From Flavobacterium flavigenum (GTDB lineage Bacteria; Bacteroidota; Bacteroidia; Flavobacteriales; Flavobacteriaceae), in assembly GCF_027111255.2 (NCBI RefSeq), contig NZ_CP114285.2, forward strand, positions 4,030,001 through 4,094,000: a stretch of 64,000 nucleotides of DNA, written 5' to 3'. The notes beneath the pieces are model-generated. The model was not told the origin of the DNA. It saw nothing but the letters and a program-made list of their open reading frames with translations, and did no database searches. Below, in pieces: positions 27,501-34,370 of the stretch. Position 1 is the first letter of the stretch; each line of letters starts with the position of its first letter. The translations under genes and the position numbers were made by a program.

Positions 27501-27834
27501 TTGTAGATACCAATGCAATTTTTATTGTGGTTTTACCATTAACTGAAACTACTTTGGATTTATATCCAATAGTTGAAATTAATAATTTATTATTTGGGTT
27601 TTTCAGATGTATAGCAAAGTTTCCGTCTATATCAGATAAAACCCCTCCAACGGTACGGTTTTCAGCATCCTGTTCCACAATAGTAGCAGAGGGAATAGGT
27701 AAATTATCACCTGAATCGACAACTTGTCCACGTACTAAGGTACTCTTAGAGTCCTGTGCAAAAGAGGGTAATGCTGCCAGGATAATCAAGGCAAATGCAA
27801 AACGGTAAAGCAAATTGGTTAGATTTTGTTTCAT
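24553..27834 (-). CDS. SusC/RagA-like TonB-dependent receptor (first pair)
   Basis: A 1,093-residue outer-membrane transporter. It has a signal peptide (ALPSFAQ), a carboxypeptidase-regulatory-like domain (about 33-115) and a TonB-box-like NNVVVTGQKK. The plug shows IDEQLQGRIAGVDIIS, IKIRGASSISG, PLIVVDGMPYE, and ITIDKDAAATALWGSRAAGGV. The long barrel ends in RISLGITTRF. It is encoded 2 bp after the four-FAS1 lipoprotein, which suggests obligate co-expression of the two. Together with the SusD it should import a ligand that the FAS1 protein may help capture. Confidence 0.93.
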   Translation of the reverse strand: MKQNLTNLLYRFAFALIILAALPSFAQDSKSTLVRGQVVDSGDNLPIPSATIVEQDAENRTVGGVLSDIDGNFAIHLKNPNNKLLISTIGYKSKVVSVNGKTTIKIALVSTITSLNNVVVTGQKKVETGLLNIAERNKTTSSVTIKAADIANSQAASIDEQLQGRIAGVDIISSSGDPGAGMQIKIRGASSISGSSSPLIVVDGMPYETSIPADFNFGTADDDGYAALLNIAPSDIDTITIDKDAAATALWGSRAAGGVIIINTKRGGISAPKISYTFVGTRSKVPDALPMLSGDQYSQLIPEEFMNRNGVPLNTQNIKEFQYDPQEVYYYKNYSNNTDWTKAISQIGLIHDHNLSLQGGGQRARYFSSVGYYNSKGVTIGTGFERISTRLNLDYIVSDRIRFKTDIAYTFSSTDRNYVNNFSGTDKDLLRSVSYGKMPNMGIFEYDQTGVLTPNFFSPAQNVQGGYPSTYNPVAMAEFATNNQVSNRVVPHFNINVDIIPKRFISTFDLQFDFNSTKAKSFLPQNATGRPITETVVNRASDVDVDMANITTKTNFVYTPDFGEKQNLSVLLSLQSNDSRYESHQVITSNTASSLLTDPSNPSRTQNSELNLYTSNSQTRTVGSLLNAQYGLLDRYIVNVGLRADGNSRFGQENRYGLFPSASARWRVSGESFMRNVNWIDDLSLRLSYGESGRAPKYDYRYYNVYGNYPSDYLGLNGVYPQNIQLSNLRWETLIGKNLGFNLQMFNKRVQLDVEIYRNTTKNMIFENVDVTSVAGYSKMDQNVGTMDNQGWEVGLFTTPLKTDKWRVEFNFNIASNQNMIREISEYFPNESGNIDRNGEYKRFLQKDNPFGSFYGYRYKGVYVDKQATLAKDANGNAITGPNGQLVYMRFNYPNTDYTFQPGDAIYEDINKDGNIDSRDVVYLGNSNPKLNGGFGPNITFNNQFKLLLFFNFRLNYDIVNGTDMRTTNMYGWDNQSTATLSRWRNPGDVTEMPRAVFGAGYNWLGSDRYVEDASFVRLRSVTFSYSFGKKLLKSLKMDEIRTYITADNLYTWTNYRGQDPEVSMSSGPFGMAIDNSRTPPNSRISLGITTRF

Positions 27835-27836
27835 TT

Positions 27837-30062
27837 TTATTTATATGAAAGATAGTTGTCTATTAAATGGATTAAGGTTCTGTCAGCCAGGTTGTTACTT
27901 TTGTTAGGAATGATTGTTGCTGACTCGCTTTTTTTATCAATAAACGATAGTGATCCTTTGTCGCTCACAACGGTTAGATAAACCTTCTCATCACGACCAT
28001 CTTTCAGTAACGTTTCGACCTGACCTGTAATTTGGCCATCATTAGAAACTGTTTTGGTTGCTAAAATATGATAACGAATAAAATCAGCTACCTGATCTTG
28101 TTTAAATGAATCTGTCGGGGCGAAGGTTGGTGCACCTGTAATATTATCTCCGGGAAGTAGTCCAGCTTTTACAGCTTTTACAATGGCAGCATTATTGGGT
28201 ACTATAATAGTGTAGGCTGTTCCAAGATCTACTCCTGTTATTTTATCTCCCACAGTATTGTAAATAATCGAATTTTTCAGATAACTGTAAAAGTTAAAAT
28301 ATTCAGAACCTGGAGCTGAGGCTAAATTTTTAAGATCTACACCCGGTGATTCTTCGCTAAATTCAAGTAAGTTGTCAATATAGTAGGTGCGTCCATTTTG
28401 TTGATCTTCATATCCAAGAATATTAGCCATGTTTTCTTTAACTTCATTTCCTGCGGCGTAAACTCTATTGTTGTTCCATTTAATGTATTCGCCGGGTATA
28501 TCCATATCTCCTGAACGTATAATACCGGAACCAGATAAATTATTTAACTCTCCTTCTGGTGTTGGGACAATACAGTTATACAAAACACGCATCAAACGCA
28601 GTCTTGAATCAATAGCACTTGAGGCTGTGCCACCATTAGGGGGAGTGTACATCCATTCTGACCTGGCTGTATTATAATCATATCCAAGAGAGCGTAATAC
28701 AGCATCCGAAGGAAGAAATAAAGTATATTTCTGATTGATATTACTTATAATTTCCCTGTATGAAGTCCCATCGTTAAATAATCGTGTAGCCAAAGTAAAT
28801 TTAGGGTCCAGATAAGCAGACGTATAAACGCTGAAAAATAAATTAGATGCCTGTACTTTGTTAGTTCCGTAAAAGAATCCATTACTTAATACTTTAGCAT
28901 CTTTTACATCAGTATTTATGTTAAATCTTAAATCTTCGTCTAATGCATTATTATAAGACCCAAATTTTGATGGCCATACTGCCCCAGTTACCATATGAGC
29001 TTTTAGCAAATCCTGAAAAACATATTTAGGAAGCTGATCCATTTTAAAGTTTTTAAGTAATACTTCATCAATGAATTTTTGTAGAGATGCATTATCCGGA
29101 GCAAATAAAGTATAAGCATCATTTTGCCCATCATTATCCATTTGCTTTAAGAAGTTTTCATTATTAAGCGAATAAGGCAAACCTGCATCATACACTTTGA
29201 CATATACATCATCAGCTTTTCCAGTGTAATTACGATAAGTAGTAGTCGCTGATTGATTAAAAGTATAACTCACCAGATTTTTCTGTATTAACTCACGAAA
29301 AAGGCTGTAGTTACTGTTATTCTCTAAATATTGATCTAAGTTTACCAATGGAAGTGAAACCTGGCTAACTTCTTGAATAACACCGTTTTCTGCAATAATA
29401 TCGGCTTCCTTTATTGTTCCTCCAAGTACATTAAACTCTGTGTATGTAGAGTTTGGAAAAAAGAACTTATAGTCATTTGAATTTAAACCTTGAGCAGTAA
29501 AGTACTCTTTTTCGAAATAAGAGATATACTTATTATTATTATCGCCTGATACATAATAGCTTGTGCTTCCGGTATTGTTTCGATTAGATCCAACAATAAC
29601 CATTGGCTTTCCATTAATGGTTTTTTTTTGAAAGCCATCATAAAAAGCTGTTCTTCTTCTAAAAGCATTGTCTGGAATCCACCCTGTTCCAGACTGGTAG
29701 TCTGAAAGTTGTTCTGCACGGAAAGCATTGTAGATAAGCGCATAACGAACAATTTTACCAGCAGTTTCAGCATCAATTTTATTTACATCTGTGATACCTT
29801 GTTCCTGAAAGTATTTAGTAAAAGCTTCGTCGTTAGGAGCCATCATAGTCCAATAACCTGCCTTGCCTAAAATATCCTTGTATCCCGCTTTTTCAATTAA
29901 AACCAGAAGATTTTTAAAATTGCCACGTGCTTCCAACTGTTGGTAAATAGGCGGCTCTAAGGTATCTGGTCGACCATAATAATCATCATAAGCATCCTTG
30001 CTGCAACTCGCTAGGAGGATTAGAAATGAAAAGGCAAGTAGTTGTTGTATTTTTTTCTTCAT
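27837..30062 (-). CDS. Multi-FAS1-domain lipoprotein, 741 aa (first gene of operon)
   Basis: A lipoprotein with lipobox LASC (Cys20) followed by SKDAYDDYYG. At least four fasciclin-type units are visible from their strand motifs: GYWTMMAPNDEAFTKYF (near 67), DAYTLFAPDNASLQKFI (near 313), KYTLFLPSDAVLRSLG (near 448) and AYTIIVPNNAAIVKAV (near 618). The H2-type motifs FQDLLKAHMVTG and VADFIRYHILA also occur. It heads the operon, about 65 bp downstream of a -7 element preceded by a tandem 8-bp repeat. I infer a surface ligand-binding or adhesive role for the following SusC/SusD pair. Confidence 0.87.
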   Translation of the reverse strand: MKKKIQQLLAFSFLILLASCSKDAYDDYYGRPDTLEPPIYQQLEARGNFKNLLVLIEKAGYKDILGKAGYWTMMAPNDEAFTKYFQEQGITDVNKIDAETAGKIVRYALIYNAFRAEQLSDYQSGTGWIPDNAFRRRTAFYDGFQKKTINGKPMVIVGSNRNNTGSTSYYVSGDNNNKYISYFEKEYFTAQGLNSNDYKFFFPNSTYTEFNVLGGTIKEADIIAENGVIQEVSQVSLPLVNLDQYLENNSNYSLFRELIQKNLVSYTFNQSATTTYRNYTGKADDVYVKVYDAGLPYSLNNENFLKQMDNDGQNDAYTLFAPDNASLQKFIDEVLLKNFKMDQLPKYVFQDLLKAHMVTGAVWPSKFGSYNNALDEDLRFNINTDVKDAKVLSNGFFYGTNKVQASNLFFSVYTSAYLDPKFTLATRLFNDGTSYREIISNINQKYTLFLPSDAVLRSLGYDYNTARSEWMYTPPNGGTASSAIDSRLRLMRVLYNCIVPTPEGELNNLSGSGIIRSGDMDIPGEYIKWNNNRVYAAGNEVKENMANILGYEDQQNGRTYYIDNLLEFSEESPGVDLKNLASAPGSEYFNFYSYLKNSIIYNTVGDKITGVDLGTAYTIIVPNNAAIVKAVKAGLLPGDNITGAPTFAPTDSFKQDQVADFIRYHILATKTVSNDGQITGQVETLLKDGRDEKVYLTVVSDKGSLSFIDKKSESATIIPNKSNNLADRTLIHLIDNYLSYK

Positions 30063-30127
30063 TCTGGTTAATTTAAAATAATGAGGACGATTGGTTTTAA
30101 CTTTTTTTTAGTAAAATATAGATATGT

Positions 30128-30135
30128 CAAACCTA
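30128..30135 (-). promoter_or_regulatory. -7 promoter element of the FAS1-SusCD operon
   Basis: On the minus strand TAGGTTTG matches the Bacteroidota -7 consensus TAnnTTTG, 66 bp before the ATG at 30062. No good TTTG -33 box is present; the position is instead occupied by a tandem repeat, which suggests an activator-dependent promoter. Confidence 0.5.
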
Positions 30136-30154
30136 AAAGGTTATACTGCTAATT

Positions 30155-30172
30155 CTATCCTGCACTATCCTG
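30155..30172. promoter_or_regulatory. Tandem 8-bp direct repeat upstream of the FAS1 operon promoter
   Basis: CTATCCTG occurs at 30155-30162 and again at 30165-30172, 10 bp apart, one helical turn. On the minus strand the pair covers the region about 20-37 bp upstream of the -7 element, where class II activators bind. It is a candidate site for a dimeric or tandem-binding activator not encoded in this window. Confidence 0.45.
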
Positions 30173-30576
30173 TTTTTTTTTATATGTGTTTTTTTAGTAT
30201 GAATTAAATAGTAATTCAATAATCTATGTGTTAATATTTTAAAAATACGTCAAACTCGGTATTTGTAGGGCTTCAACAGCATGTACTTGTAATTATGAGT
30301 AATTTAACATTGTGAAAAAAAAATATTTATTTTAACAAAAAATCATAGCATTAATGAGTTAAATCAATGATTATGAAGCGGCGTAAGTGCTTTTTTTGTA
30401 AAGAAATTTCAGATAGATTTTTAATAACTTGACTCAGTGGTTATCATATGTACTCTATAGAGTTTCATTAATTATAAAATATTAGAATACTTGTGTGTAA
30501 GTGGGTATTAGCTGTAAATCAGTTGAGAATTTAAAAATCGATCAATATTTTAAAATATTAATTGAAATATTTTAAA

Positions 30577-30600
30577 TACTAAATCGTTTTAGTATATTTG
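30577..30600 (+). promoter_or_regulatory. LacI-type operator with promoter upstream of the kinase/isomerase genes
   Basis: TACTAAATCGTTTTAGTA (30577-30594) is an 18-bp palindrome with one mismatch and a central CG, the LacI/GalR pattern. It is followed directly by the -7 element TATATTTG (30593-30600) pointing right. The repressor encoded at 32862-33887 is the obvious candidate. The distance to the kinase start is about 620 bp, which is unusually long. Confidence 0.7.
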
Positions 30601-30848
30601 CCTGCTTATTATCAGTTTATAACAATAAGTAATACGATTTCAAACCATTTATTTAATTGATTTTGTTCTACTTAAAATATGAAGAGATTGTTAATATACG
30701 TTAAAAAAAGCAAGTAATATTTTGAGTTATATTTCAAATTTTTCAATACAATCAGAATTCTTATTATACATCAATTCATAGTTCCAGATGAATATCAGGC
30801 TTTTTTTAATGACCTCTTGTTTGTGATGTTTTTGTGTTAATTTTTCAG

Positions 30849-30989
30849 ATGGAAACGACTAATCTAATTCATAAGAAGGCTAATACTAATCTATATGTGG
30901 CTGAACGATGTGGATTATTTTTCTTGTACGAAAAGATGAGTTATCAGCAGATTGTTGGCATAGTAATAAAATCAGATATGCTGTTATGA
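30849..30989 (+). CDS. Small open frame of 46 codons in the long leader, doubtful
   Basis: An ATG-started frame encodes METTNLIHKKANTNLY and continues to EKMSYQQIVGIVIKSDMLL. The second half faintly recalls the helix-turn-helix end of an ECF sigma factor (YEKMSYQQIVGI), which could make it a gene relic. No strong ribosome-binding site is seen. It lies in the long leader between the LacI-operated promoter and the kinase gene. It could equally be chance. Confidence 0.2.
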   Translation: METTNLIHKKANTNLYVAERCGLFFLYEKMSYQQIVGIVIKSDMLL

Positions 30990-31226
30990 ATCAGTTTTAC
31001 AAAAAGACTAATTCTGGAGTACTGAAAGAATAAATCAAGAATAGAGTTATATACGAGAATAGTATTGTTTTTTGACAATATAGTATCAAATGGCGAAAGT
31101 CTTTCTTTTTAGGTTTGGATATTATTTTAATCTAAAAAACAAGCTTTAACTGAATTATAAATAGAATAAAAAGTATAGTCAATTTAATAATTGATTGTAA
31201 GTTAAAATAATTAAAACGATTAAAAA

Positions 31227-32168
31227 ATGTCAGTAACAATAGGTATCGATATAGGGGGGAGCCATATCAGCAGTGCAGCTGTAAACAATGATGATTTAAA
31301 AATAATCCCGGATACATATTTTAGCGGATCTGTAGATTCTAAAGCATCAAAAGAAATAATAATTCAAAAATGGGCACTTGTAATTAATCAAACGATTAAG
31401 GCACTTGAGAAAAACGGAATGATTTTTTCAAATGAAAACATAGGAATCGCTTTTTCAATGCCAGGTCCGTTTCAGTATCAGACGGGAGTAGCTATGTTTG
31501 CAGGTAATGATAAATATGAATCATTGTATAATGTTTCAGTGTCAGATGAACTGCTGAAATATTTAGGTACAAAAGAGGTAAGTTTTAGATTTTTGAACGA
31601 TGCCAGCTGCTTTGGGGTCGGCGGAGCTCTTAAGCAGGAATCTAAGGGGGATAATAAGGTGGTAGCAATTACTTTGGGAACCGGATTTGGAGCTGCATTT
31701 TTAGATAATAAACTGCCTGTAACACAAGGAAGTAATGTGCCTGACAATGGATGTTTATGGGATAAGCAATTTAAAGACAGTATTGCAGATAGTTATTTTT
31801 CCACCAGATGGTTTTCAAGTGAATATGAAAGTATAACTGGAGAAAAATTGACAGACGGAGTGAAAGAAATTGCCAGTATCAAAAATTATGCAACGGCAAA
31901 AATATTTGATGACTTTGCCGATAATTTAAGTGCTTTTTTAACTCCATATCTTTTTGATTTTGATACCCATTTATTAGTAATTGGAGGAAATATTGCAAAA
32001 TCTCACCGTTTATTTTTGCCTAAACTAAAAGAGAATTTTAAAAATAATAATATTGATTTAGCAATAAGTATTATTGAAAATACTGAAGAAACGAGTATTA
32101 TTGGTTCAAGTTATCTTTTTAATGAGGTTTTTTGGGAAAAGATAAAAGCAGAACTCCCAGCTTTTTAA
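31227..32168 (+). CDS. ROK-family sugar kinase, putative mannose/glucose kinase
   Basis: A 313-residue cytoplasmic kinase of the ROK family. The phosphate-1 motif IGIDIGGSHISS is at residues 5-16. The catalytic base is probably D125 in FLNDASCFGVGG, and the phosphate-2 loop is TLGTGFGAAF (149-158). A C-terminal LLVIGGNIAKS completes the nucleotide fold. The ROK zinc motif (CxCGxxGCxE) is missing: the corresponding place reads VPDNGCLW. With the phosphomannose isomerase cupin 29 bp downstream and the alpha-mannan-type hydrolases of the locus, phosphorylation of mannose to mannose-6-phosphate is the most likely job. Exact sugar specificity is inference. Confidence 0.85.
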   Translation: MSVTIGIDIGGSHISSAAVNNDDLKIIPDTYFSGSVDSKASKEIIIQKWALVINQTIKALEKNGMIFSNENIGIAFSMPGPFQYQTGVAMFAGNDKYESLYNVSVSDELLKYLGTKEVSFRFLNDASCFGVGGALKQESKGDNKVVAITLGTGFGAAFLDNKLPVTQGSNVPDNGCLWDKQFKDSIADSYFSTRWFSSEYESITGEKLTDGVKEIASIKNYATAKIFDDFADNLSAFLTPYLFDFDTHLLVIGGNIAKSHRLFLPKLKENFKNNNIDLAISIIENTEETSIIGSSYLFNEVFWEKIKAELPAF

Positions 32169-32197
32169 AATTAAATTAATTATTATAAAAATATACA

Positions 32198-32713
32198 ATG
32201 AATATTGAAGTCTCAAAGAAAGATAGTAAAGCAACAGTATTTGAAAAAATTAGAAATGAAATCCAAAAATACAATTTCAATATTATAAATGAAGATCAAA
32301 CCAGGCCATGGGGAGGTTTTTTTGTAATTGATGAATCTCAGGCAAGTGACTTTATTGCTTTGTTTTTTTCGCATTTAAAACTAGATGAGGTTAAAATCAC
32401 AAATAAATTAAGCCCAAAAATTTTAGTTGTAGCTCCTGACAGCAGACTTTCGTGGCAATATCATTTCAGAAGATCAGAAATCTGGAAAGTAGTTACAGGG
32501 CCTGTTGGAGTGAAAATTAGTGATACTGATGTTGAAGGAGAATTAAAAAACCTGGATAACGGCGATTTTATTCAAATGGATAAGGGAGAACGTCATCGTT
32601 TGATTGGTTTGGATTCATGGGGTGTTATTGCAGAAATCTGGCAGCACACAGATGAAAATAATCCTTCAGATGAAGATGATATAGTGCGGCTTCAGGATGA
32701 TTTTGGCCGCTAG
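32198..32713 (+). CDS. Type II phosphomannose isomerase-like cupin
   Basis: A 171-residue single-domain cupin with the start motif TRPWGGFFVID and the core PDSRLSWQYHFRRSEIWKVV, then GDFIQMDKGERHRLIGLDSW. Metal ligands likely come from Gln/His/Glu of WQYHFRRSE and the His of ERHRL. This pattern matches the isomerase half of mannose-6-phosphate isomerase type II. It should convert mannose-6-phosphate to fructose-6-phosphate, completing the path from the ROK kinase 29 bp upstream. Confidence 0.82.
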   Translation: MNIEVSKKDSKATVFEKIRNEIQKYNFNIINEDQTRPWGGFFVIDESQASDFIALFFSHLKLDEVKITNKLSPKILVVAPDSRLSWQYHFRRSEIWKVVTGPVGVKISDTDVEGELKNLDNGDFIQMDKGERHRLIGLDSWGVIAEIWQHTDENNPSDEDDIVRLQDDFGR

Positions 32714-32800
32714 AATTGTTTGTTCTTTAAGTTAATACAATTTTAGGTTGAGCAGGAGTTTTTGTAAATCTTTAAATTTCACTAAATTAGATTTTAACAA

Positions 32801-32824
32801 TAAAGTATAACTTTACTATATTTG
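32801..32824 (+). promoter_or_regulatory. Promoter of the lacI-type gene
   Basis: TATATTTG (32817-32824) is a good -7 element, 38 bp before the ATG. It is preceded by the inverted repeat TAAAGT-ATA-ACTTTA (32801-32815), which does not resemble the CG-centred LacI operator. The regulator thus probably has its own promoter. Confidence 0.5.
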
Positions 32825-32861
32825 AGCCAAATTTGTGGTTAAAAGTTAAAAAGATTCTTAA

Positions 32862-33887
32862 ATGAAAAAGAAACCTGTTTCTATTAGAAATATTGCTGAA
32901 GAATTAAAAATATCTGTTACAACAGTATCATTTGTTTTGAATGGTAAAGCAAAAGAAAAACACATTTCTAAAGAACTTACTAAAAAGGTTTTAGATTATG
33001 CGAAATTGATTAATTATAAGCCAAATCAAATTGCGCAGAGTCTGCGTACAGGTAAATCAAAAATTTTGGTTTTTATGGTCGAAGATATTTCAAATAATTT
33101 CTTTGCCAAACTAGCTCGTATTTTTGAAGATATTGCTTACGATAAAGGATATAAAGTTATTTTTTGCAGTAATGAGAATGATGATGAGAAATCAAATGAG
33201 CTCATAACATTATTCAATTTTCGTCAGGTTGACGGATTTGTTATAGTGCCATCGCCGGGTATAAAAGATACAATTGAAAATTTAATAAAAGACAACATAC
33301 CAGTTGTATTATTAGACAGGTTTTTTGAGGGAGTAGATTGCAACAGTGTTGTTATTGATAATGAAAAAGCGTCTTTTGATGCGACACAGCATTTGATTGA
33401 TAATCAGTTTAAAAATATTGGTTTTGTTACCATTGCCCCAAATCAAAGTCAGATGGAGGGCCGTCTTTCCGGATATCTTAAAGCAATAAACGAAAATGGC
33501 TTAAAACCCCATACACTAGAAATTCCTTATGATGAGGTTTATAAAGGAAAAGGCAAAGAACACATTAAAAAGTTTTTTGAGGCGGGGACAGATTTAGATG
33601 CTGTGTTTTTTGCAACCAACTATCTGACTCAAACGGGACTGGAAATTTTTAAGGAAAATAATCCGTCTTTAATACACGATCTTGGAATAATTTCATTTGA
33701 TGATAATGATATGTATAAAATATACAGCCCAACTATTACATCTGTTTCCCAGCCATTAAATGATATAAGTACAAAATTAATGGAAATCATGCTTCCTCTT
33801 TTGAAGAAAAAAGACGTGACAGAAACTGTTCAAAAAGTTATGGTCAATGCAGAGCTTATTGTGCGCGAATCATCTTTAAGTAAATAA
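32862..33887 (+). CDS. LacI-family transcriptional regulator of the mannan locus
   Basis: A 341-residue regulator. Residues 5-50 form the LacI helix-turn-helix plus hinge (VSIRNIAEELKISVTTVSFVLNG, then LINYKPNQIAQSLRTGKS). A periplasmic-binding-protein-like effector domain follows (ILVFMVEDISNNFF, FRQVDGFVIVPSPG, IPVVLLDRFFEG, GIISFDDNDMYKIYSP, SVSQPLNDI). Three CG-centred palindromes at local promoters are its likely operators. The inducer is presumably mannose, a phosphorylated form, or a short mannoside. A terminator follows 40 bp after its stop. Confidence 0.93.
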   Translation: MKKKPVSIRNIAEELKISVTTVSFVLNGKAKEKHISKELTKKVLDYAKLINYKPNQIAQSLRTGKSKILVFMVEDISNNFFAKLARIFEDIAYDKGYKVIFCSNENDDEKSNELITLFNFRQVDGFVIVPSPGIKDTIENLIKDNIPVVLLDRFFEGVDCNSVVIDNEKASFDATQHLIDNQFKNIGFVTIAPNQSQMEGRLSGYLKAINENGLKPHTLEIPYDEVYKGKGKEHIKKFFEAGTDLDAVFFATNYLTQTGLEIFKENNPSLIHDLGIISFDDNDMYKIYSPTITSVSQPLNDISTKLMEIMLPLLKKKDVTETVQKVMVNAELIVRESSLSK

Positions 33888-33927
33888 ACAAGATTTTAAA
33901 AAATCTGTTAAAAAAACGAAAAATTCT

Positions 33928-33973
33928 ATAATCTGATTGTCAATGCTAATTGGCAATCAGATTATTTTTTTTT
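33928..33973 (+). terminator. Rho-independent terminator after the lacI-type gene
   Basis: ATAATCTGATTG and CAATCAGATTAT form a perfect 12-bp stem, extendable by C-G and T-G pairs, and run into eight T residues. Confidence 0.9.
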
Positions 33974-34370
33974 AATCAGTTTTTAGAAGAAAATAAGGAC
34001 TTTTACATCGCTAACTCAAATATTTGGATCTATTTATCCTTCGAAAATTATAACGTTTTCGTTGGGTTTTATTAAATTATATTTAAATAATCTCTCTATT
34101 TTAACTGATGCTTTATAATATTAACATAAAATTTATATTTAGTAAAAAATATTTTTTTTTACTAAAACGTTTTAGTATGTTTGCTATGAATTAGTTTGCT
34201 AATGAATGATATAGCTTTTGATTTTAGGATTTACCGGGATCTTTTAACCTTCAAAAAAGGCCTTATTGATTTTTTAGCAGTGCTTACAAGATAATAGTGT
34301 TTGTTTTTTTTAAAAGCTGTTGTTTAAAGCTGGAAAACTGATTTGATTAAAAAACTAACCTTAAATTTTT
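33974..34370. other. Promoter region and leader of the SusC gene
   Basis: Apart from the LacI operator and -7 element at 34160-34183, this region has no gene. About 190 nt of leader separate the promoter from the susC start. I see only the short palindrome AAGGCCTT near 34258, not a stable structure. Confidence 0.5.
34160..34183 (+). promoter_or_regulatory. Perfect LacI operator with promoter upstream of susC
   Basis: TACTAAAACGTTTTAGTA (34160-34177) is a perfect 18-bp palindrome with the central CG of LacI operators. The -7 element TATGTTTG (34176-34183) overlaps its right end by two bases, so a bound repressor would block the promoter. Confidence 0.8.

Larger units (their letters stand above)
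30063..31226. other. Divergent intergenic region between the two SusCD loci
   Basis: This 1.16-kb stretch holds the leftward promoter of the FAS1 operon, a rightward LacI-operated promoter, a second -7-like element (TAGGTTTG, 31110-31117) about 110 bp before the kinase gene, and one small open frame of unclear status. The remainder is very AT-rich and I see no other gene or RNA in it. Confidence 0.6.

Noticed and set aside
32801..32815. TAAAGT-ATA-ACTTTA as a fourth LacI operator controlling the regulator itself
   Set aside because: It lacks the central CG and the ACTAAAA half-site of the other three operators; autoregulation by this site is not supported.
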